A DNA stretch of 64,000 nucleotides. It comes from Stutzerimonas sp. S1 (GTDB taxonomy: Bacteria > Pseudomonadota > Gammaproteobacteria > Pseudomonadales > Pseudomonadaceae). The notes below the pieces were generated by a model. That model saw only the letters and a program-made list of their open reading frames with translations, ran no database searches and was not told the origin of the DNA. Each line of letters opens with the position of its first letter. Position 1 is the first letter of the stretch. The translations under genes were made by a program, and so were the position numbers. The stretch spans positions 186,001 to 250,000 of the forward strand of contig NZ_JAOEIY010000002.1 of NCBI RefSeq assembly GCF_025966695.1. Reading direction: 5' to 3'. Below are positions 47,223-59,781 of the stretch, piece after piece.

Positions 47223-48410
47223 ATGGCCCATCTTCCCCAGATCAGGATACCCGCCACCTACATGCGCGGCGGCACCAGCAAGGGCGTGTTCTTCCGCCTG
47301 CAGGACCTGCCGGAAAGCTGCCAGGTGCCGGGTGCTGAGCGTGACAAGCTTTTCATGCGCGTGATCGGCAGCCCCGATCCGTACTCGGCGCATATCGACG
47401 GTATGGGCGGCGCCACGTCCAGCACCAGCAAATGCGTGATCCTGTCGAAGAGCACCCGGCCCGACCACGACGTGGAATACCTCTACGGTCAGGTATCCAT
47501 CGACAAGCCCTTCGTCGACTGGAGCGGCAACTGCGGCAACCTGTCCACTGGCGCGGGTGCCTTTGCCCTGCATGCCGGCCTGGTGGATGCCGAGCGCATT
47601 CCGCAGAACGGCACCTGCGTGGTGCGAATCTGGCAGGCCAATATCGGCAAGACCATCATTGCGCACGTGCCGGTTGTCAACGGACAGGTGCAGGAAATCG
47701 GTGACTTCGAGCTGGACGGCGTCACCTTCCCGGCCGCAGAAATCGTGCTGGAGTTCCTCGATCCGTCCGACGACGGCGAGGAGGGCGGCTCGATGTTCCC
47801 CACCGGCAACCTGGTCGACGAGTTGGAGGTGCCCGGCATCGGTACGCTCAAGGCGACCATGATCAGCGCGGGTATTCCGACGGTATTCGTCAATGCCGGG
47901 GACATCGGCTACCAGGGCACCGAACTGCGCGAAGACATCAACGGCGACCCGGCGCAATTGGCACGCTTCGAGGCGATTCGCGTGGCCGGTGCGCTGCGCA
48001 TGGGTTTGATCAAGACGGCCGAAGAAGCGCTGACCCGCCAGCACACGCCGAAGATCGCCTTCGTGTCGCCGCCGAAAAGTTACAAGGCGTCCAGCGGCAA
48101 GACCATCGAAGCGGGTGAGGTGGATTTGCTCGTCCGTGCACTGTCCATGGGTAAGCTGCACCACGCCATGATGGGCACCTGCGCTGTTGCCATCGGCACG
48201 GCGGCTGCGGTGCCGGGTACGCTGGTCAATCTTGCCGCTGGCGGCGGCGAGCGCGAGGCCGTGCGCTTTGGTCATCCGTCTGGCACCTTGCGTGTCGGCG
48301 CTGAAGCAAAACAGGTCGATGGCGAGTGGACCGTGACTAAGGCGATCATGAGTCGCAGCGCGCGAGTGTTGATGGAAGGCTGGGTACGTGTACCCGCTGA
48401 CACCTTCTAA
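47223..48410 (+). CDS. prpF: 2-methylaconitate cis-trans isomerase
   Basis: A 395-residue DAP-epimerase-fold isomerase that converts the AcnD product to the isomer used by aconitase. Family segments are MRGGTSKGVFF at the N-terminus, DGMGGATSSTSKC and SGNCGNLSTGAGAF in the first domain and the Cys/Lys region GHPSGTLRV. It closes the operon, 114 bp after acnD, before a bidirectional terminator. No prpD or prpE follows. Confidence 0.94.
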   Translation: MAHLPQIRIPATYMRGGTSKGVFFRLQDLPESCQVPGAERDKLFMRVIGSPDPYSAHIDGMGGATSSTSKCVILSKSTRPDHDVEYLYGQVSIDKPFVDWSGNCGNLSTGAGAFALHAGLVDAERIPQNGTCVVRIWQANIGKTIIAHVPVVNGQVQEIGDFELDGVTFPAAEIVLEFLDPSDDGEEGGSMFPTGNLVDELEVPGIGTLKATMISAGIPTVFVNAGDIGYQGTELREDINGDPAQLARFEAIRVAGALRMGLIKTAEEALTRQHTPKIAFVSPPKSYKASSGKTIEAGEVDLLVRALSMGKLHHAMMGTCAVAIGTAAAVPGTLVNLAAGGGEREAVRFGHPSGTLRVGAEAKQVDGEWTVTKAIMSRSARVLMEGWVRVPADTF

Positions 48411-48470
48411 CGCTTTGTGCTCAGTCGTGATTAGGGTTCTCCAGAAGCGCTTTTCTTACGTCTGAAATGC

Positions 48471-48497
48471 AAAAAGTCCGCACCAAGCGGACTTTTT
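48471..48497. terminator. Bidirectional terminator between prpF and ppsR
   Basis: AAAAAGTCCGC, five-base loop, GCGGACTTTTT. It ends the prp operon and the convergent ppsR gene. Confidence 0.95.
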
Positions 48498-48517
48498 GTT
48501 GTCTAGCGAAGCGGCGA

Positions 48518-49336
48518 TTATTTGAGTCTTCGCTCGACGCCTTTTTCCACCAGGATCTTGGCGGAGATTTCCTCGACGGAGAAATGTGTCGAGTTGATGT
48601 AGTTGATGTTCTCGCGACGGAACAGGTTTTCCACCTCGCGTACTTCGAACTCGCACTGGGCGAAGCTGGCGTAACGGCTGTTGGGTTTACGCTCGTTGCG
48701 AATGGCGGCGAGGCGATCGGAATCGATGGTCAGGCCGAACAACTTGTCCTTGTATGGCTTGAGCGAGGACGGCAGCTGCAGACGCTCCATGTCGTCCTCG
48801 GTCAGCGGGTAGTTCGCTGCGCGAATGCCGTATTGCATGGCCATGTACAGGCAGGTTGGGGTTTTGCCGCAGCGTGAAACGCCGACGAGAATCAGGTCGG
48901 CCTTGTCGTAGTGGCGGGTGCGCGCGCCATCGTCGTTGTCGAGGGCGAAATTGACGGCATCGATCCGCTCCATGTAGTTGGCGTTGTGACTGATGGAGTG
49001 GGATTTGCCTACGGAGTAGGAGGAGCGGGACATCAGCTCATGTTCCAGCGGCGCAAGAAACGAAGAGAAGATGTCGATCATGAAACCGTTCGATTCGGCG
49101 AGGATGTCGCGGATTTCCTGGTTGACCAGCGTGTCGAAAATGATCGGACGAGCGCCGTCCTTGTCCGCGGCACTATTGATTTGCTGTACCATTGCCCGCG
49201 CCTTTTCCGCGGTGTCGATGTATGGTCGGGTCAGCTTGGTGAAGCTGATGTTTTCGAACTGTGCGAGCAGACTCTGGCCCAGAGTTTCCGCGGTGATGCC
49301 TGTACCGTCAGAAATGAAGAAAGCGGTTCGTTTCAT
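48518..49336 (-). CDS. ppsR: PEP synthase regulatory protein
   Basis: A 272-residue bifunctional kinase/phosphorylase (DUF299, YdiA) that controls PEP synthase by ADP-dependent phosphorylation and Pi-dependent dephosphorylation. The P-loop [19 protein letters not shown] is near residue 151. It is divergent from its target ppsA across 156 bp, the usual layout in gammaproteobacteria. Confidence 0.94.
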   Translation of the reverse strand: MKRTAFFISDGTGITAETLGQSLLAQFENISFTKLTRPYIDTAEKARAMVQQINSAADKDGARPIIFDTLVNQEIRDILAESNGFMIDIFSSFLAPLEHELMSRSSYSVGKSHSISHNANYMERIDAVNFALDNDDGARTRHYDKADLILVGVSRCGKTPTCLYMAMQYGIRAANYPLTEDDMERLQLPSSLKPYKDKLFGLTIDSDRLAAIRNERKPNSRYASFAQCEFEVREVENLFRRENINYINSTHFSVEEISAKILVEKGVERRLK

Positions 49337-49492
49337 GGAGCTTGGGCCTTAAGTCAAGAACGGTTCTCAGCTATAGTAGGCCCCTTCGCCAGGCCCGGAT
49401 TGGCGGGCATTGTTACTTATTTTGCAGGGCCAGGCCACAGTCATGCGGCAGGGCTCCGGTTGAGTTTCCAACACTAACGTGGAGAGATCACC

Positions 49493-51862
<2,370 letters not shown>

Positions 51863-51890
51863 AGGCTGACCGGCTAGCGTGATGCGTACT

Positions 51891-51918
51891 ACAACAGGGC
51901 GGATTTCCGCCCTGTTGT
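51891..51918 (+). terminator. Hairpin after ppsA
   Basis: ACAACAGGGCGGA and its complement with a short TT loop form a 12-13-bp stem. No U tract follows, so it may be Rho-assisted or stabilise the mRNA end; rraA begins 126 bp later. Confidence 0.45.
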
Positions 51919-52044
51919 GTGTCGGCGGTTCACTTCAACAATCGCGTGCTGCGCGGTGAGCCTGGAATGGCGTTCCGTCGATTCGGCGTTTCGGATCGAC
52001 AGAGCGTTGAAGTCAAGATGTGTTTCCAAGCAAAGGAGCTTTTC

Positions 52045-52533
52045 ATGCAATACGTCACTCCTGATCTGTGCGACGCCTATCCGGAACTGGTACAGGTGGT
52101 CGAGCCGATTTTCAGCAACTTCGGCGGTCGCGACTCGTTTGGTGGCCAGATCGTCACCATCAAGTGCTTCGAGGACAACTCCCTGGTCAAGGATCAGGTT
52201 GACGTGGACGGTACCGGCAAAGTGCTGGTCGTCGACGGTGGCGGCTCGCTACGTCGTGCGTTGCTCGGTGACATGCTGGCCGAGAAGGCTGCTCGTAATG
52301 GTTGGGAAGGCATCGTTGTCTATGGGTGTGTTCGCGATGTCGATGTGATCGCGCAGACTGATCTCGGTGTACAGGCTCTGGCCAGCCATCCAATGAAGAC
52401 GGACAAGCGCGGCATTGGTGATCTCAATGTTCCGGTTACTTTTTGCGGCGTTACCTTCCGCCCAGGCGATTACATCTATGCGGACAACAACGGAATCATC
52501 GTATCGCCCGAGCCGCTGAAGATGCCTGAGTGA
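52045..52533 (+). CDS. rraA: Ribonuclease E activity regulator RraA
   Basis: A 162-residue trimeric protein that binds and inhibits RNase E. The conserved [13 protein letters not shown] and [10 protein letters not shown] segments are present. Related proteins are HMG/CHA aldolases, but the length and sequence are RraA-like. AAAGGAGC precedes the ATG at 52045. Followed by a strong terminator. Confidence 0.93.
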   Translation: MQYVTPDLCDAYPELVQVVEPIFSNFGGRDSFGGQIVTIKCFEDNSLVKDQVDVDGTGKVLVVDGGGSLRRALLGDMLAEKAARNGWEGIVVYGCVRDVDVIAQTDLGVQALASHPMKTDKRGIGDLNVPVTFCGVTFRPGDYIYADNNGIIVSPEPLKMPE

Positions 52534-52565
52534 TTCGCTGCATTCGACCCAATGCGTTGTAACTC

Positions 52566-52589
52566 AAAGCCCGGCGATGCCGGGCTTTT
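52566..52589 (+). terminator. Terminator after rraA
   Basis: AAAGCCCGGC, GAT loop, GCCGGGCTTTTC. It lies before the cmaX start and rules out earlier starts for that gene. Confidence 0.9.
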
Positions 52590-52615
52590 CACGTGTACTC
52601 GAGGGGAGGGCGTTC

Positions 52616-53611
52616 ATGCTGGCGGATGACACGCAGCAGTGGGGGTTGATCCATGCCTTTGTGCTTGACGGGCTGGGGAGTGCGCGCGCGATCACCTATG
52701 GAGAGCTGGTAGATCTGCAGCTAGGCGAGGCCGAGAGCCTCTGGTTGCACTGGGATCGTAGCCATCCTTCGGCGCAAGCCTGGCTACGTAGCCAAAGCGG
52801 ACTCACCGTCTTTGCCTGTGATGTGCTGCTGGAGGAGGACACACGACCGCGTGTTCTGGCACTGCCAAACGAAGAGCTGCTGCTCTTCCTGCGAGGTGTC
52901 AATCTCAATCCTGATGCAGCACCGGAGGATATGGTCTCACTGCGAGTGTTCGCCGACGCGCGAAGGGTCCTTTCGCTGCGCTTGCGGCCACTGCGCTCGA
53001 CCGAGGCAGTCATCCGTCTGCTTGCAGAAGGAAAGGGGCCGAAGACTGCGTCTGAAGTGCTGGTGTATCTGGCGGATTCGATGACCGACCGGGTGAACGA
53101 TCTGGTGGTGCAGCTGGCAGAAAGCGTCGACAGGGAAGAAGAACGCCTAGAGCTTGATGAGCGCTACACCCCTGAACATGACAGCATGCTTTCGCTGCGT
53201 CGGCGAGCCGCTAGTCTGCGGCGGTTTCTGTTGCCGCAGCGAGAAATCTACGCGCAGCTGACGCGCAACCGCCTGAGTTGGTTCGTCGAGGATGACTCCG
53301 ATTACTGGAACGAGTTGAGCAATCGGCTGATCCGCTATCTGGAAGAATTGGATCTGGTCCGGGAGCGGGTCAATCTCGTGCTCGAATCCGAGCAGCGCCG
53401 ATTAAGCGAGCGAATGAACCGCACAATGTACCTTTTGGGTATCATTACCGGCTTTTTCCTGCCGATGACGTTTCTGACCGGTCTGCTCGGAATCAACGTG
53501 GGTGGGATTCCAGGCTCGGATAGCTCATACGGCTTCGCCGCTGCCAGCCTGCTGATCGCCTTGATAGCACTGTTCCAGTGGTGGATTTTTCGCCGCCTGC
53601 GCTGGCTCTGA
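52616..53611 (+). CDS. cmaX: CorA/ZntB-family metal transporter CmaX
   Basis: A 331-residue inner-membrane divalent-cation transporter of the CorA superfamily. A long cytoplasmic domain precedes two C-terminal helices (TMYLLGIITGFFLPMTFLTG and SLLIALIALFQWWIF). The pore signature is GIN (LLGINVGG), as in ZntB, rather than GMN. The block cmaX-crfX-cmpX-sigX-oprF is typical of Pseudomonas. ATG 52616 has GAGGGGAGGG upstream. Confidence 0.9.
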   Translation: MLADDTQQWGLIHAFVLDGLGSARAITYGELVDLQLGEAESLWLHWDRSHPSAQAWLRSQSGLTVFACDVLLEEDTRPRVLALPNEELLLFLRGVNLNPDAAPEDMVSLRVFADARRVLSLRLRPLRSTEAVIRLLAEGKGPKTASEVLVYLADSMTDRVNDLVVQLAESVDREEERLELDERYTPEHDSMLSLRRRAASLRRFLLPQREIYAQLTRNRLSWFVEDDSDYWNELSNRLIRYLEELDLVRERVNLVLESEQRRLSERMNRTMYLLGIITGFFLPMTFLTGLLGINVGGIPGSDSSYGFAAASLLIALIALFQWWIFRRLRWL

Positions 53612-53667
53612 ATGTGACTCGAAGCTACCGAGAGGCCGTCTAGCCGACATGTTCCAGCGAGGTTTAC

Positions 53668-53910
53668 ATGCCCGATCCTTTTGAAGAATCACTGCGTGAT
53701 CTGCTCAACAAGCCGTCGGCACGTGATGACGATGCGCGCTTGGGGCGCGTGCTCAAGACGGCAAACCGCCAGGTTGGTGTCGGAGATCTCTTCGGCCTCA
53801 TGGGGCATTGGCTGCAGGCGTTGCTGATGGCGATCAATAGTGGCTCGGGCCACGTAGCACCGGTTTCCCGTCGTCATTCTTCTAACCGTTCGTTCGATAA
53901 GGCCGATTGA
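53668..53910 (+). CDS. crfX: CrfX/CfrX protein
   Basis: An 80-residue small protein (MPDPFEESLRDLLNKPSARD) found between cmaX and cmpX in Pseudomonas. It has an amphipathic middle segment and a basic tail. Its function is unknown; position and SigX-dependent expression link it to envelope stress. The stop overlaps the cmpX ribosome site region. Confidence 0.85.
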   Translation: MPDPFEESLRDLLNKPSARDDDARLGRVLKTANRQVGVGDLFGLMGHWLQALLMAINSGSGHVAPVSRRHSSNRSFDKAD

Positions 53911-53912
53911 TC

Positions 53913-54737
53913 ATGGAATTCGATCCCTGGACCCAAAGTCTGCTTTCTGCAATGAGCTCCCTGTGGGCGTCCGTTGCGGCATTTATTCCGCGACTGTTTG
54001 GCGCGCTGGTGGTTGTGCTGCTTGGTTTTGTTGTGGCCAAGTTGCTCGACACCTTGTTGTCCAAGGTGCTCGCCAAGTTGGGGCTTGACCGCCTAATGGG
54101 TGGCACCGGGCTGACCAAATTGCTGAACCGCGCGGGCATTCGAGTGCCGGTTTCGGTGTTGATCGGTAAGGTCGTTTACTGGTTCGTATTGCTGATCTTC
54201 CTGGTCTCGGCAGCGGAATCGCTAGGCCTCGAGCGTGTATCGGCCACGCTGGACATGCTCGCCTTGTATGTACCGAAAGTCTTCGGTGCAGCACTGATCC
54301 TGGTTGCCGGTGTGCTGCTCGCGCAACTGCTCAGCGGTGTGGTCCGTGGTGCGGCTGAAGGCGTTGGTATCGAGTACGCCAATGGCCTGGCACGTATCGC
54401 ACAGGGGTTGGTAATCATCATCAGCATCTCCGTGGCGATCGGGCAGCTGGAGATCAAAACGGAACTGCTGAACTACGTCATCGCCATCGTGCTGATCACG
54501 GTGGGGCTGGCTGTGGCGCTCGCGCTCGGTCTGGGTAGTCGAGAGCTGGTCAGTCAGATTCTCGCGGGGATTTATGTGCGGGAGCTGTACGAGGTAGGGC
54601 AACATATCGCGATTGATGACGTCGAAGGGCATATTGAAGAGATCGGGACGGTCAAGACTTTGTTACTTACCGATAGCGGCGAGCTCGTTTCCATAGCGAA
54701 TCGAGTGGTTCTGGAGCGGCGCGTGGGCAGCCGCTAG
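53913..54737 (+). CDS. cmpX: Mechanosensitive-channel-like protein CmpX
   Basis: A 274-residue inner-membrane protein of the small MscS-like/TM-helix group. Five or six helices run from residue 18 to 220, with an MscS-type beta segment near the C-terminus (HIAIDDVEGHIEEIGTVKT). Loss of CmpX in P. aeruginosa alters membrane fluidity and SigX activity, so it belongs functionally with sigX. ATG 53913 follows AAGG. Confidence 0.9.
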   Translation: MEFDPWTQSLLSAMSSLWASVAAFIPRLFGALVVVLLGFVVAKLLDTLLSKVLAKLGLDRLMGGTGLTKLLNRAGIRVPVSVLIGKVVYWFVLLIFLVSAAESLGLERVSATLDMLALYVPKVFGAALILVAGVLLAQLLSGVVRGAAEGVGIEYANGLARIAQGLVIIISISVAIGQLEIKTELLNYVIAIVLITVGLAVALALGLGSRELVSQILAGIYVRELYEVGQHIAIDDVEGHIEEIGTVKTLLLTDSGELVSIANRVVLERRVGSR

Positions 54738-54819
54738 CTGCGGTTATCTGATAGAATGCGCCGCCTTTTTTCGGTTTCCCTGACAGGCGGCCGCGGTCTG
54801 ACTGCCGGCTCGAAGCGTC

Positions 54820-55410
54820 TTGACTAAAACCCAATCGACCATCCCGCGCTACGATCCTCGCCAACTCTCCGATGAAGAGCTGGTTCAGTATGCGCGCGTC
54901 GAACTATTCCATATTACCCGCGCATATGAAGAACTCATGCGGCGATATCAGCGCACGCTGTTCAATGTTTGTGCGCGTTATCTAGGCAATGATCGCGACG
55001 CAGATGATGTGTGTCAGGAAGTCATGCTCAAGGTTCTATATGGGCTGAAGAATTTTGAAGGTAAGTCGAAGTTCAAGACCTGGCTATACAGCATTACCTA
55101 TAATGAATGTATTACTCAGTATCGAAAGGAGCGGCGTAAGCGCCGTTTGCTCGACGCCTTGAGTCTTGATCCGCAGGAGGAGGCTTCCGAAGAGAAGGCT
55201 CCCAAGCTGGAAGACAAGGGCGGGCTTGATCGCTGGTTAGTTCATGTCAATCCGATCGATCGTGAGATTCTAGTGTTGCGTTTTGTAGCGGAACTGGAGT
55301 TTCAGGAGATTGCTGACATCATGCATATGGGTTTAAGCGCAACGAAGATGCGCTATAAGCGCGCTTTAGATAAACTTCGCGAAAATTTTTCCGATCCGGT
55401 CGAAACTTAA
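54820..55410 (+). CDS. sigX: ECF sigma factor SigX
   Basis: A 196-residue extracytoplasmic-function sigma factor controlling oprF, fatty-acid synthesis and biofilm genes. Region 2 is visible as YQRTLFNVCARYLGNDRDAD and DVCQEVMLKVLYG, region 4 as LEFQEIADIMHMGLSATKMR. It starts at TTG 54820 (MTKTQSTIPRYDPRQLSDEE), as in P. aeruginosa. No anti-sigma gene is adjacent. Confidence 0.95.
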   Translation: MTKTQSTIPRYDPRQLSDEELVQYARVELFHITRAYEELMRRYQRTLFNVCARYLGNDRDADDVCQEVMLKVLYGLKNFEGKSKFKTWLYSITYNECITQYRKERRKRRLLDALSLDPQEEASEEKAPKLEDKGGLDRWLVHVNPIDREILVLRFVAELEFQEIADIMHMGLSATKMRYKRALDKLRENFSDPVET

Positions 55411-55509
55411 TTGTGAAAAGTTGTCTTATGTGCAGCGAACAGCTTTGGCATAAGACAGCCGCGTCTCCTTAGATTGTTCTGATACTAACCACCAGATGGG
55501 GATTTACGG

Positions 55510-56496
55510 ATGAAACTTAAAAATACCTTGGGCGCCGTGATTGGCTCGATGGTTGCCGCTACCTCTCTTAGTGCGTTGGCCCAAGGCCAAGGCGCTGTCG
55601 AAGTTGAGGCGTTCGGCAAGCATTATTTCTCCGATAGCTCGCGCGGTTTCGAGGACGAAGGCGAACTGTACGGGGCTGGCGCCAGCTATTTCCTGACCGA
55701 CGACGTTTCCCTGGGCCTGTCATACGGCGAATACCATGACGTCACTTCTGACGATCCGGTCGATGGTAGCCACAAGAACATCAAGGGCAGCCTGACCTCC
55801 CTGGATGCGGCTTACCACTTCGGTGCGCCGGGCGTTGGTCTGCGTCCGTACGTGTCCGCTGGTGTTGCTCACCAGAGCATTGGCCAAGCTGCTCGCAGTG
55901 GTCGTGATCACAGCACCTTCGCCAACATTGGTGCAGGTCTGAAGTACTACTTCACTGAGAATCTGTTTGCCAAGGCGAGCGTCGATGGCATGCACAATAT
56001 CGACCAAGGCGATTCCGAGTGGATGGCTGGTGTCGGTGTGGGTCTGAACTTCGGTGGTGGTTCTCGCCCGGTCGCGGCCGTTGAGCCGACGCCGGAGCCG
56101 GCTCCTGCTCCGATCGTGGACACCGAGCCGGAACCGGCTCCGGAACTGGTGCGCGTCGAGCTGGACGTCAAGTTCGACTTCGATAAGTCGCGCGTTCGCG
56201 AAGAAAGTTATGGCGACATCAAGAACCTTGCTGACTTCATGCAGCAGTATCCGCAGACCAGCACGACTGTTGAAGGTCACACTGACTCGGTGGGTACCGA
56301 CCAGTACAACCAGCGTCTGTCCGAGCGTCGTGCAGAAGCGGTTCGTGAGGTTCTGGTTAACCAGTATGGCGTAGAGGGTGGACGTGTTAACTCGGTAGGT
56401 TACGGCGAGTCCCGCCCGGTTGCGGACAATGCGACCGAGGAAGGTCGTCAGATCAACCGTCGCGTCGAAGCCGAAGTGGAAGCTCAGGTTCAGTAA
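55510..56496 (+). CDS. oprF: Major porin and structural outer membrane protein OprF
   Basis: A 328-residue OmpA-family protein. A signal peptide (MKLKNTLGAVIGSMVAATSL...ALA) is followed by an eight-strand beta barrel, a Pro/Glu-rich linker (EPTPEPAPAPIVDTEPEPAP) and the OmpA-like C-terminal domain with peptidoglycan-binding EGHTDSVGTDQYN and RRVEAEV. It gives slow nonspecific porin function and ties the outer membrane to the wall. It is expressed partly from SigX-dependent promoters. Confidence 0.96.
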   Translation: MKLKNTLGAVIGSMVAATSLSALAQGQGAVEVEAFGKHYFSDSSRGFEDEGELYGAGASYFLTDDVSLGLSYGEYHDVTSDDPVDGSHKNIKGSLTSLDAAYHFGAPGVGLRPYVSAGVAHQSIGQAARSGRDHSTFANIGAGLKYYFTENLFAKASVDGMHNIDQGDSEWMAGVGVGLNFGGGSRPVAAVEPTPEPAPAPIVDTEPEPAPELVRVELDVKFDFDKSRVREESYGDIKNLADFMQQYPQTSTTVEGHTDSVGTDQYNQRLSERRAEAVREVLVNQYGVEGGRVNSVGYGESRPVADNATEEGRQINRRVEAEVEAQVQ

Positions 56497-56514
56497 TCTG
56501 CGCGTCGCTTCATA

Positions 56515-56545
56515 ACAAAGCCCGGCATTTGCCGGGCTTTGTTTT
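56515..56545 (+). terminator. Strong terminator after oprF
   Basis: AACAAAGCCCGGC, ATTT loop, GCCGGGCTTTGTT, then TTT. Confidence 0.93.
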
Positions 56546-56726
56546 TGCGGTAAATAACGCCGCGTAGTCATTGTTGGGCGTGTGGCTCGCAAGTCCTGCC
56601 GCAGCTATCCCAGGCGACATGAACTGCATAAGTGACATGCGGCTAGCGTTGGTACGACTGACAAAAAGCATCAGTTGGGTGCTGATGCAGCATGGATCCA
56701 CTGTGAGTAGTGGCCCGGCGAACGGC

Positions 56727-56760
56727 AATAAAAAACCCCGCCGAGGCGGGGTTCTTTATT
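56727..56760. terminator. Terminator after acnB
   Basis: AATAAAAAACCCCGCC, GAG, GCGGGGTTCTTTATT. It ends leftward acnB transcription; the T-rich arm is on the minus strand as well as the plus strand. Confidence 0.88.
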
Positions 56761-56769
56761 GCCTTATCG

Positions 56770-59397
56770 TCAGACTTCGACGACTTGGATCTTCGCTTTT
56801 TCCGCAGCCTCGCGGAACTCGGCGATCTGATCGAAGGACAGGTAGCGATAAACGTCGGCAGCCATGCTGTCGATGTCCTTCGCATACTGCATGTACTCTT
56901 CGACGGTCGGCAGCTTGCCGATGATCGATGCGACTGCTGCAAGTTCAGCGGAAGCCAGGTACACGTTGGTTGCGTCGCCCAGGCGGTTCGGGAAGTTACG
57001 GGTCGAAGTGGAAACCACGGTCGAACCGGTCTGTACGCGAGCCTGGTTACCCATGCACAGCGAGCAGCCCGGCATTTCCATGCGCGCGCCAGCCTTTCCG
57101 TAGATGCCGTAGTAGCCTTCTTCGGTCAGCTGGTGAGCGTCCATCTTGGTCGGCGGAGCCAGCCACAGACGGGTCGGGATACCGCCTTTGACCTTGTCGA
57201 GCAGCTTGCCGGCAGCGCGGAAGTGGCCGATGTTGGTCATGCAGGAACCGATGAACACTTCGTCGATCTTCTCGCCGGCAACGGTCGACAGCAGGCGGGC
57301 ATCGTCCGGATCGTTTGGCGCGCAAAGGACCGGCTCTTTTACGTCGGCCAGATCGATTTCGATCACGGCAGCGTATTCAGCATCCTTGTCGGCTTCCAGC
57401 AGTTGCGGGGCGGCCAGCCAGGCTTCCATAGCCTGGGCGCGACGCTCCAGGGTGCGGGCATCACCGTAGCCTTCGGAGATCATCCAGCGCAGCATGGTGA
57501 TGTTGGACTTCAGATACTCGGCGATCGACTCTTCCGGCAGCTTGATGGTGCAACCGGCGGCCGAACGCTCAGCCGAGGCGTCGGACAGCTCGAAGGCTTG
57601 CTCGACGGTCAGCTCGTTGAGACCTTCGATCTCGAGGATGCGGCCGGAGAAGATGTTCTTCTTGCCCTTCTTCTCGACGGTCAGCAGGCCCTGCTGGATG
57701 GCGTAGTACGGGATGGCATGGACCAGGTCACGCAGGGTGATGCCCGGCTGCAGCTTGCCCTTGAAACGCACCAGTACGGATTCCGGCATGTCCAGCGGCA
57801 TGACGCCGGTGGCGGCGGCGAAGGCCACGAGGCCGGAACCGGCCGGGAAGGAGATGCCCATCGGGAAGCGGGTGTGCGAGTCGCCACCGGTGCCAACAGT
57901 GTCCGGCAGCAGCATGCGGTTCAGCCAGCTGTGGATGATGCCGTCGCCAGGGCGCAGGGATACACCGCCGCGGGTCATGATGAAGTCCGGCAGCGTGTGG
58001 TGGGTATTGACGTCGATCGGCTTCGGGTAGGCGGCGGTGTGGCAGAAAGACTGCATTACCAGGTCTGCCGAGAAGCCCAGGCAGGCCAGATCCTTCAGCT
58101 CGTCGCGAGTCATTGGGCCAGTGGTGTCCTGGGAGCCGACGGTGGTCATCTTCGGTTCGCAGTAGGTGCCCGGACGAACGCCTTTGCCTTCCGGAAGACC
58201 GCAGGCACGACCGACCATCTTCTGCGCCAAGGTGAAGCCCTTGCCGCTGTCAACAGGGGACTCAGGCTTCTTGAATAGGGTAGACGGAGCCAGGCCCAAC
58301 TCGGCGCGGGCCTTCTCGGTCAGGCCGCGGCCGACGATCAGCGGGATACGGCCGCCGGCGCGGACTTCGTCCAGCAGCACGTCGGTCTTCAGTTCGAAAG
58401 TGGTGATGACTTCGTCAGTGCCAGCTTTGCAGACCTTGCCAGCGTACGGGTACACGTCGATGACGTCGCCCATGGCCAGGTTGGTGCAATCGAATTCGAT
58501 CGGCAGGGCACCGGCATCTTCCATGGTGTTGTAGAAGATCGGAGCGATCTTGGTGCCGAAGCAGAAACCACCGGCGCGCTTGTTCGGCACGTTCGGAATG
58601 TCGTCACCGAAGAACCACAGCACGGAGTTGGTAGCCGACTTACGGGAGGAGCCGGTACCGACCACGTCACCGACGTAGGCAACCGGGTAACCCTTGGCTT
58701 TCAAGGCTTCCATCTGCGTGATCGGGCCGACGGAACCCGGCTGATCCGGGTTGATGCCGTCGCGGGCCATTTTCAGCATGGCCAGAGCGTGCAGCGGGAT
58801 GTCAGGGCGGGACCAGGCGTCCGGGGCCGGCGACAGGTCGTCAGTGTTGGTTTCGCCAGTGACCTTGAATACGGTCAGGGTAACTTTTTCCGGCACGGCA
58901 GGGCGATTCTGGAACCATTCGCCTTCGGCCCAGGACTGCATGACGGCTTTGGCATGCTCGTTACCGGCCTTGGCTTTCTCCGCGACATCGTGGAAAGCGT
59001 CGAACATCAGCAGGGTGTGCTTGAGCTGCTCAGCGGCGACCGCGGCCAGCTCAGCGTTGTCCAGCAGTTCGACCAGGGTCGCGATGTTGTAGCCGCCCTG
59101 CATGGTACCCAGCAGCTCGACGGCGCGGGTCTTGGTCAGCAGTGGGGAAGTGGCTTCGCCCTTGGCCAGGGCGGTCAGGAAGCCGGCCTTGACGTAGGCA
59201 GCTTCGTCCACACCAGCAGGAACGCGGTTGGTGATCAGGTCAACCAGGAATTCTTCTTCGCCAGCCGGTGGATTCTTCAGTAGCTCGACCAGGCCTGCGG
59301 TCTGCTCGGCGTTCAGCGGCTGGGGCACGACGCCCTGGGCGGCACGCTCTTCTACGTGTTTGCGATAGGCTTCAAGCACAGTTTTTACCCTCATCAT
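56770..59397 (-). CDS. acnB: Aconitate hydratase B
   Basis: An 875-residue bifunctional aconitase/2-methylaconitase of the TCA cycle. It has the N-terminal HEAT-like helical domain, a swivelling domain, and three Fe-S cysteines ([20 protein letters not shown]). The start is ATG 59397 or the second ATG at 59394; GGGACC is upstream of both. AcnB also hydrates the methylaconitate made by the prp pathway, linking it to that operon. A long inverted repeat lies in its leader. Confidence 0.95.
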   Translation of the reverse strand: MMRVKTVLEAYRKHVEERAAQGVVPQPLNAEQTAGLVELLKNPPAGEEEFLVDLITNRVPAGVDEAAYVKAGFLTALAKGEATSPLLTKTRAVELLGTMQGGYNIATLVELLDNAELAAVAAEQLKHTLLMFDAFHDVAEKAKAGNEHAKAVMQSWAEGEWFQNRPAVPEKVTLTVFKVTGETNTDDLSPAPDAWSRPDIPLHALAMLKMARDGINPDQPGSVGPITQMEALKAKGYPVAYVGDVVGTGSSRKSATNSVLWFFGDDIPNVPNKRAGGFCFGTKIAPIFYNTMEDAGALPIEFDCTNLAMGDVIDVYPYAGKVCKAGTDEVITTFELKTDVLLDEVRAGGRIPLIVGRGLTEKARAELGLAPSTLFKKPESPVDSGKGFTLAQKMVGRACGLPEGKGVRPGTYCEPKMTTVGSQDTTGPMTRDELKDLACLGFSADLVMQSFCHTAAYPKPIDVNTHHTLPDFIMTRGGVSLRPGDGIIHSWLNRMLLPDTVGTGGDSHTRFPMGISFPAGSGLVAFAAATGVMPLDMPESVLVRFKGKLQPGITLRDLVHAIPYYAIQQGLLTVEKKGKKNIFSGRILEIEGLNELTVEQAFELSDASAERSAAGCTIKLPEESIAEYLKSNITMLRWMISEGYGDARTLERRAQAMEAWLAAPQLLEADKDAEYAAVIEIDLADVKEPVLCAPNDPDDARLLSTVAGEKIDEVFIGSCMTNIGHFRAAGKLLDKVKGGIPTRLWLAPPTKMDAHQLTEEGYYGIYGKAGARMEMPGCSLCMGNQARVQTGSTVVSTSTRNFPNRLGDATNVYLASAELAAVASIIGKLPTVEEYMQYAKDIDSMAADVYRYLSFDQIAEFREAAEKAKIQVVEV

Positions 59398-59781
59398 TGG
59401 TCCCTTGGGTGTTTCGGGACGCGCATCCGGAAGCTGTTTTCAAAGTTTTACGCCGGTTGAGGTGACCGGGTCGGCAGGAATGAGGGTCTGCCACCCGGCA
59501 GTCGACCGGTCCAACTGTGCTCGTGACGCTTTGAAAACAGCTTCTTGTGGAGTAGGCGCCGAAAACGGCGGGCCGATTCTACTGGAACGGGCTCGCAAAG
59601 TTAAGTCGAACGCCGCTTGCAGCTTGGGTTTCGCTTGTCTGGAAAGGCTCCGGCTGTGGCGTTCAAGTGGCGCAATCCGTAGCGTTGCGGGCGGCTGCGT
59701 TGTCTTGACGTTCGTCATTCAGGATGACCGCGGTTGGACAAAAGTCTAAGATGCTGCGCCGATCTTTCAGCTGTTTGTGCT
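59398..59781. other. 384-bp intergenic region between acnB and the DUF1289 gene
   Basis: It must hold the acnB and DUF1289 promoters, since these genes are divergent. I see the inverted repeat at 59430-59544 and no gene. No clear -35/-10 pair stands out. Confidence 0.5.
59430..59544. repeat. 16-bp perfect inverted repeat upstream of acnB
   Basis: GAAGCTGTTTTCAAAG (59430-59445) and its exact complement (59529-59544) are separated by 83 bases. The arms are 33-48 and 132-147 bases upstream of the acnB start. They may be paired regulator sites or form a long RNA stem in the leader. Confidence 0.7.

Noticed and set aside
47172..48275. 367-codon frame on the minus strand
   Set aside because: Antisense to prpF; no ribosome site or family features.
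56710..58278. 522-codon frame on the plus strand
   Set aside because: Antisense to acnB, with the same low-complexity character; a shadow frame.
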